Translations under genes and position numbers: made by a program
NCBI GenBank assembly: GCA_022484695.1
Contig: JAKVKU010000004.1
Coordinates: 173,720-237,719 of the forward strand
Length of the DNA: 64,000 bases
Reading direction: 5' to 3'
From: Lactobacillus sp.
GTDB taxonomy: Bacteria; Bacillota; Bacilli; Lactobacillales; Lactobacillaceae
Shown here: piece by piece, positions 1 to 8,104 of the stretch
Numbering within the stretch: the stretch's first letter is position 1
Layout of the letters: each line of letters starts with the position of its first letter
The notes under the pieces: model-generated
What the model was told of the DNA's origin: nothing
What the model saw: only the letters and a program-made list of their open reading frames with translations
Database searches by the model: none

Positions 1-99
1 TAGATAAGGAATATTCGTACATCGTACCATATTTTTTAACGGGACCAAAGCGGTTTGTTAAAAAAAACTCATCATAATTTAATCGTATTATCTGTTTCA

Positions 100-116
100 G
101 CAATTGAATTGCTGTT
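100..116. terminator. short perfect hairpin at window edge
   Basis: CAGCAATTGAATTGCTG is a perfect palindrome followed on the + strand by only four T residues. It lies just past the stop of the SAP-domain gene, so it may be a weak terminator for either strand. Nothing else is recognised in bases 1-132. Confidence 0.3.
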
Positions 117-132
117 TTGGTAAAATGAAGTC

Positions 133-762
133 CTAACGCCGAAATTTGGCAATTAACGTCTGGTAATCTTTCAATAATTGGGGCATGTACAGTTTAGCTT
201 GCGGGCTGTGTTTGACCTGCTGCCATAAAATAGCCGCTACTTTTAAACGCTCACAGTATTGGCGAGTCGCTGGATCCTTAAAAAAGGCCCGCACAAAGTT
301 ATTCCATTGGTATGTAGCTTCTTCAGGCTCAACTTGCGGTTGCAAATCTGCCGCCTGAGTTTGGCCTTTTTTGTAGGTCATGATTAAATCTTTGACGGTC
401 ACTTCAAGGTTATGTTCTGCGACAGCTTGACGCCGCAAAGCCGCCATTGCTTTTGTGAATGAAAAGTGTGGCACCTCAAAATAATTGGCAAAAAATTGCC
501 GGGCTGCTGTGTTAAACCTAAATCCCGAATCTACTATTCTAGTGTTCAAAGTGATGTCCCCGACTGTTAATGCTGGTACTTTACTTAGACGTTTAGCCGG
601 TTTAATACGGTCTACGGGAATACCAGACAAAAACTGGCTAACGTATTGATTAAGTTGCGCTTTGGTACCATTTGTAGGCAAGCCCCACTGCCGACACATG
701 GCCACCAGGTCTTGTTTGTAATAGTACGTGGCTTTAAAAGTTGCCAAATCGATTGTTGTCAT
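133..762 (-). CDS. SAP domain / DUF6434-type protein
   Basis: The protein has 209 residues. The N-terminus (about 5-45) looks like a SAP helix-extended loop-helix DNA-binding motif: a helix with DLVAMCRQWGL, a turn at PTNGTK, and a second helix AQLNQYV. Residues about 60-130 resemble the DUF6434 module often found downstream of SAP in Firmicutes. The C-terminal part (TYQWNNFVRAFFKDP onward) is helical and basic. No catalytic motif is visible and no signal peptide is present, so a cytoplasmic, possibly nucleic-acid-binding protein of unknown role is inferred. The gene stands alone, 61 bases downstream of the AlkD-like gene on the same strand. Confidence 0.7.
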   Translation of the reverse strand: MTTIDLATFKATYYYKQDLVAMCRQWGLPTNGTKAQLNQYVSQFLSGIPVDRIKPAKRLSKVPALTVGDITLNTRIVDSGFRFNTAARQFFANYFEVPHFSFTKAMAALRRQAVAEHNLEVTVKDLIMTYKKGQTQAADLQPQVEPEEATYQWNNFVRAFFKDPATRQYCERLKVAAILWQQVKHSPQAKLYMPQLLKDYQTLIAKFRR

Positions 763-823
763 CCCCTTTTTAAAATATCAATCACACTAATTTCAGATGA
801 TTTTAAATTGCCTTAGCAACGGT

Positions 824-1468
824 TTATTTTGTTAAATACTTACTACCCTCTCGCTGGGCCAGCGGACTCAAGGCATGTGTCTGTATAAAATCAGCCACCC
901 ACTGGGGATTGGTTTTGCTATATTGGCGCAAAGACCAGCCAATGGCTTTTTGAATGAAGAATTCATCCGTATTGAGATCATACATAATCGCCTTTACCAA
1001 CAAATCTGTATCCGTCAGTTCCTTTTGCATCAACTGTAAATTAATACTGACCCGCCGCATCCAAAAATCTTTATGCCGATAAAACAAAGCGAATAAACGG
1101 TCCTTATCTTGGGGATGTAGCTGTAAATATTTGCCAAATAACTTGCGCAAGCTATCCACTGAGTCCCACCAGCTTTTTTGGCTGACATAGTGGCTTAAGG
1201 TCACCATATCTGCAAATTGCCAATGCTTCACGTGGTAAGTCGCCAAATCAATGGCCGCATATTGGTACTCCCTGGCTGAGCGTTGGTATAAGTCGTCGAT
1301 CCAAGTCAACACTTCTTCATTAGCCACTTGGCGACTTGCTTGCAGCAAGGGTTTTATGGCCGCGTGACGGTCCGGTGTCTTGACCCCTAAAAAAACAAAC
1401 CGGTTGCGCATATATTTGGCCATGGCCTGGGCATTCTGGGGATCACCCTTCAATTCAAACTGCATCAT
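824..1468 (-). CDS. AlkD-like DNA alkylation repair protein
   Basis: The 214-residue, all-helical protein belongs to the HEAT-repeat DNA glycosylase family (AlkC/AlkD), which excises alkylated bases such as 3-methyladenine and 7-methylguanine. The family signature KSWWDSVDSLRKLFG (about residues 98-112) carries the Trp-Trp-Asp-x-Val-Asp cluster that contains the AlkD catalytic Asp. A second conserved stretch, FFIQKAIGWSLRQYSK, lies near residues 168-183. Length matches the family (about 210-230). The gene is preceded on its strand by a clear AG-rich ribosome binding site. It probably forms a unit with the downstream SAP-domain gene, though 61 bases separate them. Confidence 0.85.
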   Translation of the reverse strand: MMQFELKGDPQNAQAMAKYMRNRFVFLGVKTPDRHAAIKPLLQASRQVANEEVLTWIDDLYQRSAREYQYAAIDLATYHVKHWQFADMVTLSHYVSQKSWWDSVDSLRKLFGKYLQLHPQDKDRLFALFYRHKDFWMRRVSINLQLMQKELTDTDLLVKAIMYDLNTDEFFIQKAIGWSLRQYSKTNPQWVADFIQTHALSPLAQREGSKYLTK

Positions 1469-1709
1469 CTTCTCACCTCGTGACTGGTAGTCGTTTTATT
1501 TCGTCTTACTTTGTCAATATGATAATCTTAAGCCAGGTACTCTGAAATTAAAAGGAGGACAGAAATGATTACCATTTATGTGATCAAATGTAGTCATTCA
1601 TAATCAAATATCAGCATCAAAGTTTCGTAGTTAGTTGACCTAGTTTTTGTTTGAATTTCTTTTAATTTTTTGAGCACCAAGTATGACAAACACATATTCG
1701 ATACTGTAT

Positions 1710-1727
1710 CCTATAGAGTATAGGAGG
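1710..1727 (+). promoter_or_regulatory. hairpin overlapping the tnpB ribosome binding site
   Basis: CCTATA-GAG-TATAGG (1710-1724) forms a six-base-pair stem whose right arm enters the AGGAGG at 1722-1727. If formed in mRNA it would partly hide the ribosome binding site of tnpB. Structures of this kind limit transposase-family translation elsewhere; here it is inference. Confidence 0.4.
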
Positions 1728-1735
1728 TGGATCGA

Positions 1736-2938
1736 ATGCCAGTCAAAACTCATAAGATCAGGTGCTATCCTAATGCTGAAATGCGCACTGTTATCGCTGA
1801 ACTGACTGATTACAACCGTTTTTGTTGGAACCAGGGCTTAACTACCTGGAATGATATATATGAAGCGTCTCTCATCATGAATGATAAGAAAATGCGGCCT
1901 AGTGAACGCAGCGTGCGCAACGAGTTGGTACAGAACAAAGCTGATTGGCAATATCAGCGGTCCGCCCGCGTGCTCCAAACTGCTATTCACCGCTTGCATC
2001 AGGCCTGGCAGAATTTCTTCAATCCCAACATGCCGGACGCCCATAAGCCCAAATTTTACAGTAAGCGCAATCCCAATCAAAGCTTCACAACAGACCGGGC
2101 AACTGTTAGCGGCAAGTTCCTGAGGCTGGATCGCCCCCGTGAAAGCAAGCATCACTTCACTGACATCAAACTGGCTGAAACTTTACGCTTTTCTGGCGCC
2201 ATCAAAACCGTGACGATAACCAAGCGCGGTGATAAGTTCTACGCCAGTATCGCTGTTTCAGTTGAAGATACTCCACAGCCAGCTTTCTACGAAAGTTGGG
2301 ATATCGGCGGCATTGATCTCAACGTGGGCCACATTAGCTGGAATGATGGCGAAGTCAACACCTTTACCCCACGAATGGCGGTGTTGCATCAACGGGTCAA
2401 GGTCTATCAAAAACGCTTGGCCCGGAAACGGCGAGAGAATCCCAAGCATTTTCGGTCCAAGAACTACCAACGGACCCAGGCTAAGCTGAACCGGACTTAT
2501 CAAAAGATCAATGCTTTACAGGATGACCTGATCCACAAGTTCAGCCAGCAAATCACCCAAGCTTATGCTGTTCTTTGTTTGGAAGACCTCAACGTTCGTA
2601 GCATGAAAATGGCCAAGAATAAGGTCAAAAACCTACAGCGCAGTCTCTTTCGCCGCCTGCGCACGGCAATCGAATATAAGGCTGCTTAGCAGCATCAACA
2701 CGTAGTGATTGCGGACCGTTTCTTTCCGTCCACCCAGCGTTGTTCAAACTGTGGCTTCATCAAAACTGCCGACAGTTATGGCGGCAAGATGACCCTTCAA
2801 GGTAACAGTATTTATCATCAGCATGACGTGTACTGCTGTTACGAGTGTGGCATGGTCATGGATCGTGATGAGAATGCCGTTCAAAATTTAATTGCGTATG
2901 CGGCGGGGTTTCCGCCGGAACGGATAACCGTTCATTGA
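1736..2938 (+). pseudogene. tnpB: TnpB RNA-guided nuclease (IS605-type OrfB) with in-frame amber codon
   Basis: The reading frame starts at ATG 1736, eight bases after AGGAGG; a GTG at 1727 overlaps that site and is unlikely. RuvC-I (GGIDLNVG, catalytic Asp), RuvC-II (LCLEDLNV, catalytic Glu), a zinc-finger CSNCG...CYECG and RuvC-III (MDRDENAVQNL, Asp) are all present in order. The frame is cut by TAG at 2687-2689 and continues without a shift to 2938. The stop follows EYKAA, where TnpB proteins normally have Trp, so a TGG-to-TAG change is the simplest cause. The truncated product would lose the zinc finger and RuvC-III Asp, so it should be inactive unless the codon is suppressed. No tnpA transposase lies beside it. 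Confidence 0.85.
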
Positions 2939-2971
2939 TGATTCTCCAGTCGGTCACTGTCCCAACTGACT
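2902..2971 (+). ncRNA. candidate TnpB omega RNA scaffold (3' end of tnpB and downstream)
   Basis: Three stem-loops are stacked across the tnpB stop: GGCGG/CCGCC (2902-2916), GAACGG/CCGTTC (2918-2933) and AGTCGGT/ACTGACT (2948-2971, with one G-U pair). TnpB guide RNAs are known to come from the 3' part of tnpB and the element's right end, with the guide just outside it. The folds seem intact although the protein gene is interrupted. The 3' limit, and so the guide, cannot be fixed here; it probably lies between 2990 and 3060. Confidence 0.45.
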
Positions 2972-3106
2972 TGTTCAGACGGGGGAATATCGGCGTTTAC
3001 GAAATCGACGAAAAAAACGTAGCTTAACTGTCTAAATGTGAAGTAGTGTTATAGACCGGATATGATCACACTTGGTCACATTTGTACACGTTTTAGAAAG
3101 CAGGAT

Positions 3107-3520
3107 ATGCCAATGTCAGACACGAAGCGGACCTATCTCAAAATAACCATATTGATTGCCTTGCAAGTCGTACTCGTTGTGTTGATTGGTCTCACCATGC
3201 CCCGCAGTGTGAGCTTATTGTGGCATTTGGTCTTGCAAGAAACCATTTTATTCATCGCCATGTTTGCGGTGAATCATTGGCTTTTTAAACAAAGAATTTA
3301 TTTGCGGCCGCAGATCTCGATATTAAAGATGCTGCCGTTAATGTGAATCTTTCTTTTATTTAGCCTGACCAGCCTAAGTAATTTAGCCACGGCTAAGCAT
3401 CCCCAAGTGGGCCTAGCCCTAGGTGTGGGGCTGGCAGCTGCGATTTATGAAGAATACTTCTTTCGGGGTATTGTCTTTGGTAAACTCCTGAGTACCGTCA
3501 ACCGTGACCCCTCACTAAAG
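3107..3520 (+). pseudogene. CPBP-family intramembrane protease remnant
   Basis: From ATG 3107 (after AAAGCAGGA) the frame encodes hydrophobic helices and then, past a TGA at 3344-3346 in the same frame, continues to IYEEYFFRGIVFG, the EExxxR glutamate-arginine motif of CPBP/Abi proteases. It ends in the left end of the IscB element at about 3508. No matching C-terminal part is found after the element, where only some 50 bases precede the next CPBP gene. Two lesions are therefore visible: an opal codon (probably from Trp or Arg) and truncation at the insertion. CPBP proteins in lactobacilli often act in bacteriocin immunity, but no bacteriocin gene is seen here. Confidence 0.75.
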
Positions 3521-3800
3521 TAAGGGGCTTGAAGTGCTTGCTTCAAGTCTGGTTGTCTAGACTCAGTGTCTTTTGAACACTACGTTATCTTGGTGATCAC
3601 ACCTGGGAATGATACCCTAGTTCCCAGCTCTGTGCGGGCGCTGTAAACAGTTCTAAGGTCAATGGGACCGTCAACCCGTGAGAAAGCTAATACTTGTTAT
3701 TAGCTAAGCCTTGATAACCTTGTCGAAGGGTAACCTCACGAACTCAAGTCCGATGAACTTGACGCCGTGGTCAGGTCACTTTACCTGACGAACAACACTC
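3508..3800 (+). ncRNA. IscB omega RNA
   Basis: About 290 non-coding bases between the left-end hairpin and iscB contain successive stems: CTTGAAG/CTTCAAG (3528-3547), CTGGGAA/TTCCCAG (3603-3627), AGCTAATA/TATTAGCT (3685-3705), CAAGT/ACTTG (about 3745-3760) and GTCAGGT/ACCTGAC (3770-3789). Position directly upstream of iscB and the dense fold are as known for IscB omega RNAs, whose guide lies 5' of the scaffold. The guide should therefore be the host bases just before 3508, that is the end of the CPBP remnant (about 3485-3507). The ribosome binding site AAAGGAGGG follows at once. Confidence 0.8.
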
Positions 3801-3816
3801 ATCAAAGGAGGGCATC

Positions 3817-5121
3817 ATGCAAAATCGCGTCTTTGTCATCAATCGCCAAGGCGAGCCACTGATGCCTTGTAAACAACAAAAATGTCGCAAACTCTTACAG
3901 GCTGGTAGAGCCAAAGTTATCAAGAAAGAACCATTCACTATTCAACTATTGTTTGGCTCAACTGGTTATAAACAACCTGTCTCAATTGGTGTAGATTCTG
4001 GACAGCATCATATCGGTCTGGCTGTTACTTCTCAGGATAAAGTCCTATTTCAAGGGGAAGTCAGTCTACGTCAAGATGTAAAAAAATTACTGGATACACG
4101 ACGAAGTTATCGGCGTGGTCGCCGGAATCGTAACACCAAATACCGACAACCAAGATTTTTGAACCGAGCTAGATCAGCTGGTTGGCTACCGCCTTCTGTA
4201 GCCAGCAAAGTCCAACACAACATCAACTGGATCCGCCGATTTCAGGCGGTCTTACCCAAAACAGAACTGCATATCGAAGTGGGCAAATTCGACATGGCAA
4301 AAATGGTCCAGCCAGGTATCACTGGCTTAGGCTATCAGCAAGGCGACTTATATGGCTATGAAACGGCTAAGCAATATGTCTTAGACCGGGATAATTATAC
4401 CTGCCAGATCTGTCATGGCAAGAGCAAGGACCCAAAGCTAAAGATCCATCACATCATCTACCGGTCCAATGGCGGTACAAACCAAGTAAGCAACCTGCTA
4501 ACGGTCTGTGCTACTTGTCATTTCCTGGCCAATCATCAACCGGGAGGCAAACTCTATGACTTGCAGGCTAAGAAATTTCAAAGTCACTGTTCTTTAAAGG
4601 GCGCTACCTTTATGAACATTTTGCGCCGCCGATTGTTCACGGCCTTTCCAGAAGCAAGCTTTCAATATGGGGCCCAGACGACTTTAGACCGGGCCAAGTT
4701 AGACCTGAAAAAATCCCATTACAATGACGCTGTAACTATCAGTGGCATCCAAAGAATCACGAAGCAGCCCACTGCTGTAGTGATGTTTCACCAGTTCCGC
4801 AAAAAGAAACGCTCCCTGCACGAAGCCACAGCCCGTAAAGGCCGTAAAGTACCCAATATTACGAGTAAACGTAATGCTAAAAACACGAAATTTTCAAGAG
4901 GCTTTTATCTTAATGACTATGTGCAATTACCTGACGGACAAAAAGGAAATATCAGCGGGTTCAGTGGCAAAACAAAGTGTTTTGTGAAAGCGGGTGATGG
5001 GCATTACTTGACCATAAGTTCCAAATACAAACACATCAATCTAAGCAAACTTAAAGTGATTCAGCACCAAAATAACTGGAACGTTGCTGAGATCAACACC
5101 GCAGACTACCTGATGGCGTAA
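3817..5121 (+). CDS. iscB: IscB RNA-guided nuclease
   Basis: The 434-residue protein has the full IscB architecture: N-terminal PLMP motif (GEPLMPC, about 13-19), RuvC-I (IGVDSGQHHIGLAV, about 57-70), an arginine-rich bridge helix (RRSYRRGRRNRNTKYRQ, about 94-110), RuvC-II (LHIEVGKFD), an HNH domain with CQIC...HHI...N...CATCH (about 195-230), RuvC-III (HYNDAV) and a C-terminal omega RNA/TAM-recognition region. All expected catalytic residues are visible and the frame is unbroken, so it should be active with the upstream RNA as guide. IscB is the family from which Cas9 derives. Start ATG 3817 follows AAAGGAGGG. Confidence 0.92.
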   Translation: MQNRVFVINRQGEPLMPCKQQKCRKLLQAGRAKVIKKEPFTIQLLFGSTGYKQPVSIGVDSGQHHIGLAVTSQDKVLFQGEVSLRQDVKKLLDTRRSYRRGRRNRNTKYRQPRFLNRARSAGWLPPSVASKVQHNINWIRRFQAVLPKTELHIEVGKFDMAKMVQPGITGLGYQQGDLYGYETAKQYVLDRDNYTCQICHGKSKDPKLKIHHIIYRSNGGTNQVSNLLTVCATCHFLANHQPGGKLYDLQAKKFQSHCSLKGATFMNILRRRLFTAFPEASFQYGAQTTLDRAKLDLKKSHYNDAVTISGIQRITKQPTAVVMFHQFRKKKRSLHEATARKGRKVPNITSKRNAKNTKFSRGFYLNDYVQLPDGQKGNISGFSGKTKCFVKAGDGHYLTISSKYKHINLSKLKVIQHQNNWNVAEINTADYLMA

Positions 5122-5233
5122 TAACTTTCTACAAAAGTTAAGGCTATCCCTCCCCTGACTCAAGTCAAGGGGATTCCCGCCTATTTTCATTGACCCGGCT
5201 TGATGCTTAGCCAAAGAAAGGTCCACCCTATCT

Positions 5234-5905
5234 ATGAAAAAACTCTTAGCCAGTATTAATCTATACAGCAAACGCCTGATATTTTTTATCGGCTTTATCC
5301 TGCTTTATTCCCTAACTCAAATCGATGCCTTCTTCTCAGAAAAAATGCTGCATCGCTATCAATTCCTGATTCTGGGTGCCGAACTACTGCTGGCCGGGCT
5401 TTTGATCTGGTTGCTCATCAGTCGCTATCGCCACCAACTCAAAACACATAATCCCAATCATTATGGTCTACAGCCCTTTTCCAAATACAACCTGATCGTG
5501 CTACTCGTCGGTGCCGCTGTGAGTGTGGGCATTGACCCCTTATTCTCCCTACTGGGCGTCAGCAGCACGGACAATCAAACCATTATCGACCAAATCATCA
5601 AAACGGCCCCGGTCCTCATCACCACAACGGGCATTTTAACCGCGCCGATCATTGAAGAATTAATCCTCCGGGGAATATTCTTCAATTACTTCTTTAACAA
5701 GGATTCAATTCCTTTTAAAATGGCGGCTGTCTTCACATCAGGCTTGATTTTTGGCTTGCTCCACGAACCCCAATTCAGCTTGGTCTTATTGAACTACAGT
5801 ACTGCCGGTTGGCTTTTAGGAACAGTCTATGTCTTGACTAAAGACCTGCGTTACCCCATTATGATTCACATGTTAAATAATATCTTAGCCTTCTTGTTCC
5901 CATAA
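5234..5905 (+). CDS. CPBP-family intramembrane metalloprotease
   Basis: The protein has 223 residues with several hydrophobic helices. It has the CPBP/Abi motifs in order: IIEELILRG (EExxxR, about 137-145), GLLHEPQ (second-motif His, about 176-182) and IHMLNN (about 211-216). The family includes CAAX-type proteases and bacteriocin self-immunity proteins; the substrate is unknown here. It lies just after the IscB element and the truncated CPBP remnant, suggesting an old tandem pair. Length is usual for the family. GAAAGG about 12 bases upstream is a somewhat distant ribosome binding site, so the start is likely but not certain. Confidence 0.8.
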   Translation: MKKLLASINLYSKRLIFFIGFILLYSLTQIDAFFSEKMLHRYQFLILGAELLLAGLLIWLLISRYRHQLKTHNPNHYGLQPFSKYNLIVLLVGAAVSVGIDPLFSLLGVSSTDNQTIIDQIIKTAPVLITTTGILTAPIIEELILRGIFFNYFFNKDSIPFKMAAVFTSGLIFGLLHEPQFSLVLLNYSTAGWLLGTVYVLTKDLRYPIMIHMLNNILAFLFP

Positions 5906-5950
5906 AAAAGATGCCGCAAAGTCCAAACTTAACTTTGCGGCATCTTTACT
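5904..5950. terminator. bidirectional terminator
   Basis: AAAGATGCCGCAAAGT and ACTTTGCGGCATCTTT form a long perfect stem around a nine-base loop, with A residues before and T residues after. It serves both the CPBP gene and the converging ABM monooxygenase gene. Confidence 0.85.
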
Positions 5951-5963
5951 TTTGAAATACGAT

Positions 5964-6251
5964 TTAACCTTCGTAATCCATGCGGAAAATTTGCGGATCT
6001 TTCACCAAATAATCGCCAATGTGGGCTAAGAATTTTTGAAAGTGCGGTGTTTCATTGTGGAAGTCAACGGCTGCTTGGTCTTGCCATTGTTCAATGATCT
6101 CATATTCATCAAAAGAGTCGACCTTCCGGAAATGACCATAATACACATTGCCAGCTTCAGCTAAAGAACCTTCAACCAAATCCTTGATGAACTGCTCATA
6201 TTCACTTTGCATGCCAGGTTTAACCTTCAAATTCACATTAATGATCTTCAT
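5964..6251 (-). CDS. antibiotic biosynthesis monooxygenase (ABM) family protein
   Basis: The start at 6251 (MKIINVNLKVKPG) is chosen because AGGTTTTTTAAA with GGAGG lies directly upstream; a longer frame to 6305 has no such site. The 95-residue protein shows the ABM ferredoxin-like fold pattern: beta strand MKIINVNLKV, helix with MQSEYEQFIKDLVEGS, then YEIIEQWQDQAAVDFHNETPHFQKFL near residues 50-75. Relatives include quinol monooxygenases such as YgiN and heme-degrading IsdG-type enzymes. The substrate is not predictable. A monocistronic gene downstream of the MFS exporter gene on the same strand, possibly co-transcribed. Confidence 0.8.
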   Translation of the reverse strand: MKIINVNLKVKPGMQSEYEQFIKDLVEGSLAEAGNVYYGHFRKVDSFDEYEIIEQWQDQAAVDFHNETPHFQKFLAHIGDYLVKDPQIFRMDYEG

Positions 6252-6320
6252 TTTAAAAAACCTCCGCTTACGTTTTGATAAGTTAAAAATACACCATTTT
6301 GGCAAACATGAAAAGCGTTA

Positions 6321-7496
6321 TCACTTTAATTTTGCGCCTTGTTTATTCCGCCGATTTAACAATAGAATGAAAATTAAGGCGATGAGGGCAAAGACGCCGG
6401 CACCATAGCCTAAATAATCAAAACCCACGTTGGCCGCAATAATGCCCCCAACAGCTGAGCCAGAGGAAATCCCAAAGTTAAAGAAAATAGATTGTAGCGA
6501 GCTAGCCAATACCAATGCCGCTGGATATTCAGCTTCCGCCAAGTTCAAAAAGTGGATTTGAATGGGCGAACCTAACACCGACATGGTAAAACTAATGGAC
6601 ATTAAGAACAACAAGCCCAGCCACTGGACATTCAAGGCAGCTGCTAAGCCTAAATAAATCACCAACTCTGAGATATACAGCCACGGAATTTTTTTCAAGC
6701 CACTGTGCCCAGCTAACCAGCCGGAAAATTGATTACTCACAATGGATAACAAGCCATAGATGAATAACAATAATCCCAAGCTGCCTTGGCTAAAGCCTAA
6801 GACATTGGTTAACAAAGGCCGAATAAACGTGTGGACCACATAGGCCCCAGCTGCACTGCTAAAGACAATGACGACCCCAAATAAGAAACGACTATCTTTG
6901 AAAATAACCAATTGATCCAATAATTTGCTCTGAACACTAGGAATATCTCGGGGTAAGAAGAAATACATCAGCACCAATACCAAAATAGTGATCACTGAGA
7001 TCCCCCAAAAAGCATAGCGCCAACCAAAATGGGTACTGACCATGGTACCAATGGGTAGACCAAAAACCGACGCAATACTGAAACCGGAAAAGATCCAGGA
7101 CACTAAAAACGCCCGTTTGTTCATTGGCGCGATGTTCGTGGCCATGGCTAAACTCAAGGAAATAATCACCCCAGCTGTTAAAGCCGTCATGATCCGAGAA
7201 ATCATCAGCTGCGTGTAACTCTGAGCCACAGCACTAAAGGTATTGCCCACTAGAAAAATTAATAGCAGACTAAACATGGCTTTAAAGCGGTTAAAACGAC
7301 TGATGGCCATGGTGATAAATGGTGTGCTTATGGCGTAAACCAGGGCGAATAATGTCACCAGATAACCGGCCATGGATAACGAAACATTAAAAGCTTTGCT
7401 GAGATCCGATAAAATACCCACCACCATAAACTCATTACAGCCCAACATAAAACTAATCGATACAAGTAAAACGGTTTGGATCCTAAATTTTGACAA
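6321..7496 (-). CDS. MFS drug:H+ antiporter-1-type exporter
   Basis: The 391-residue protein is hydrophobic with about 12 transmembrane helices and no signal peptide. The start of helix 1 (FMLGCNEFMVVGILSDLS) and the arginine-containing loop MAISRFNRFKAMF between helices 2 and 3 are typical of the DHA1 subfamily, whose members export drugs or sugars in exchange for protons. Motif C-like glycines occur in FGLPIGTMVSTHFGWR. Substrate cannot be inferred. It is divergent from ndk and separated from it by about 165 bases that include AT-rich promoter-like sequence. Confidence 0.8.
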   Translation of the reverse strand: MSKFRIQTVLLVSISFMLGCNEFMVVGILSDLSKAFNVSLSMAGYLVTLFALVYAISTPFITMAISRFNRFKAMFSLLLIFLVGNTFSAVAQSYTQLMISRIMTALTAGVIISLSLAMATNIAPMNKRAFLVSWIFSGFSIASVFGLPIGTMVSTHFGWRYAFWGISVITILVLVLMYFFLPRDIPSVQSKLLDQLVIFKDSRFLFGVVIVFSSAAGAYVVHTFIRPLLTNVLGFSQGSLGLLLFIYGLLSIVSNQFSGWLAGHSGLKKIPWLYISELVIYLGLAAALNVQWLGLLFLMSISFTMSVLGSPIQIHFLNLAEAEYPAALVLASSLQSIFFNFGISSGSAVGGIIAANVGFDYLGYGAGVFALIALIFILLLNRRNKQGAKLK

Positions 7497-7662
7497 AACA
7501 CTCCAACTCTTTCTTTAAAAAATATGCCTCAAAAACTCTATCATATTTTCAAAGAAGTTGCTCTTAAAGTGAGAAAAGACTTATAATCTTAAGGTGAAAC
7601 GAATGGCTACCATAACTTCAGCCTATCGGTTTTATAAATAAATGCAAAGGTTGGTCTTAAAA

Positions 7663-8100
7663 GTGGGAAAACAAAGAACATTGATCTTAATCAAACCTGA
7701 TGGTGTCGCCCATCAACACATCGGCGAAATTATCAATCGAATCGAACGCAAAGGCTATAGCATCGATGCCTTAAAAGTCACCCAAGCTACTGATGCCCAA
7801 CTGCGCCTGCATTATCCAGATAAAGTTGATAAATCCTTCTTTCCAGATATCGTCAGCTACATGAAAGAAGGCCCAATTGTTGCCATGATCGCCAGTGGGA
7901 CCAACGTCATCGTCGCTTTCCACAGCATGGCTGGTATCACAAACCCCACCCAAGCAGCCCCTGGCACCATCCGCGGAGACTTCGGGCGTGAATGGCCTGA
8001 TGGTAAAATTCGTAATGTGGTCCACAGTTCCGATAGTGTAGCCTGTGCTGAACGGGAAATTAAAATTTGGTTCCCAGAACTAGATCAAGATCAATCATAA
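7663..8100 (+). CDS. ndk: nucleoside diphosphate kinase
   Basis: The enzyme transfers the gamma phosphate from ATP to NDPs through a phosphohistidine. TLILIKPDGV at the N-terminus and NVVHSSDSVACAEREI with the active His near residue 110 are diagnostic, as are GTIRGDFG and the terminal FPE. The GTG at 7663 is preferred as start because it puts the first beta strand at the usual place and has AAAGG 12 bases upstream; an ATG at 7642 would add seven residues without a visible site. Size (about 145) is standard. Many lactobacilli seem to lack ndk, so its place beside a plasmid replication gene is notable. Confidence 0.88.
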   Translation: MGKQRTLILIKPDGVAHQHIGEIINRIERKGYSIDALKVTQATDAQLRLHYPDKVDKSFFPDIVSYMKEGPIVAMIASGTNVIVAFHSMAGITNPTQAAPGTIRGDFGREWPDGKIRNVVHSSDSVACAEREIKIWFPELDQDQS

Positions 8101-8104
8101 ATTC

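Larger units (their letters stand above)
3500..5180 (+). mobile_element. IscB-carrying IS200/IS605-like element (no tnpA)
   Basis: The element is marked by related terminal hairpins: CCCCTCACT-AA-AGTAAGGGG at 3508-3527 and CCCCTGACT-CA-AGTCAAGGGG at 5152-5172. Between them lie a structured non-coding RNA and an intact iscB. Similar subterminal hairpins at both ends fit recognition by a Y1 TnpA acting in trans, as for other non-autonomous IS200/IS605 relatives; no tnpA is in the window. Exact cleavage sites are not determined, so the ends given are approximate. It sits at the truncation point of the CPBP remnant. Confidence 0.75.

Noticed and set aside
1736..2938. Two separate genes, a TnpB and a zinc-finger protein
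   Set aside because: The two parts are in the same frame, separated only by one stop codon and five further codons, and together form one normal TnpB.
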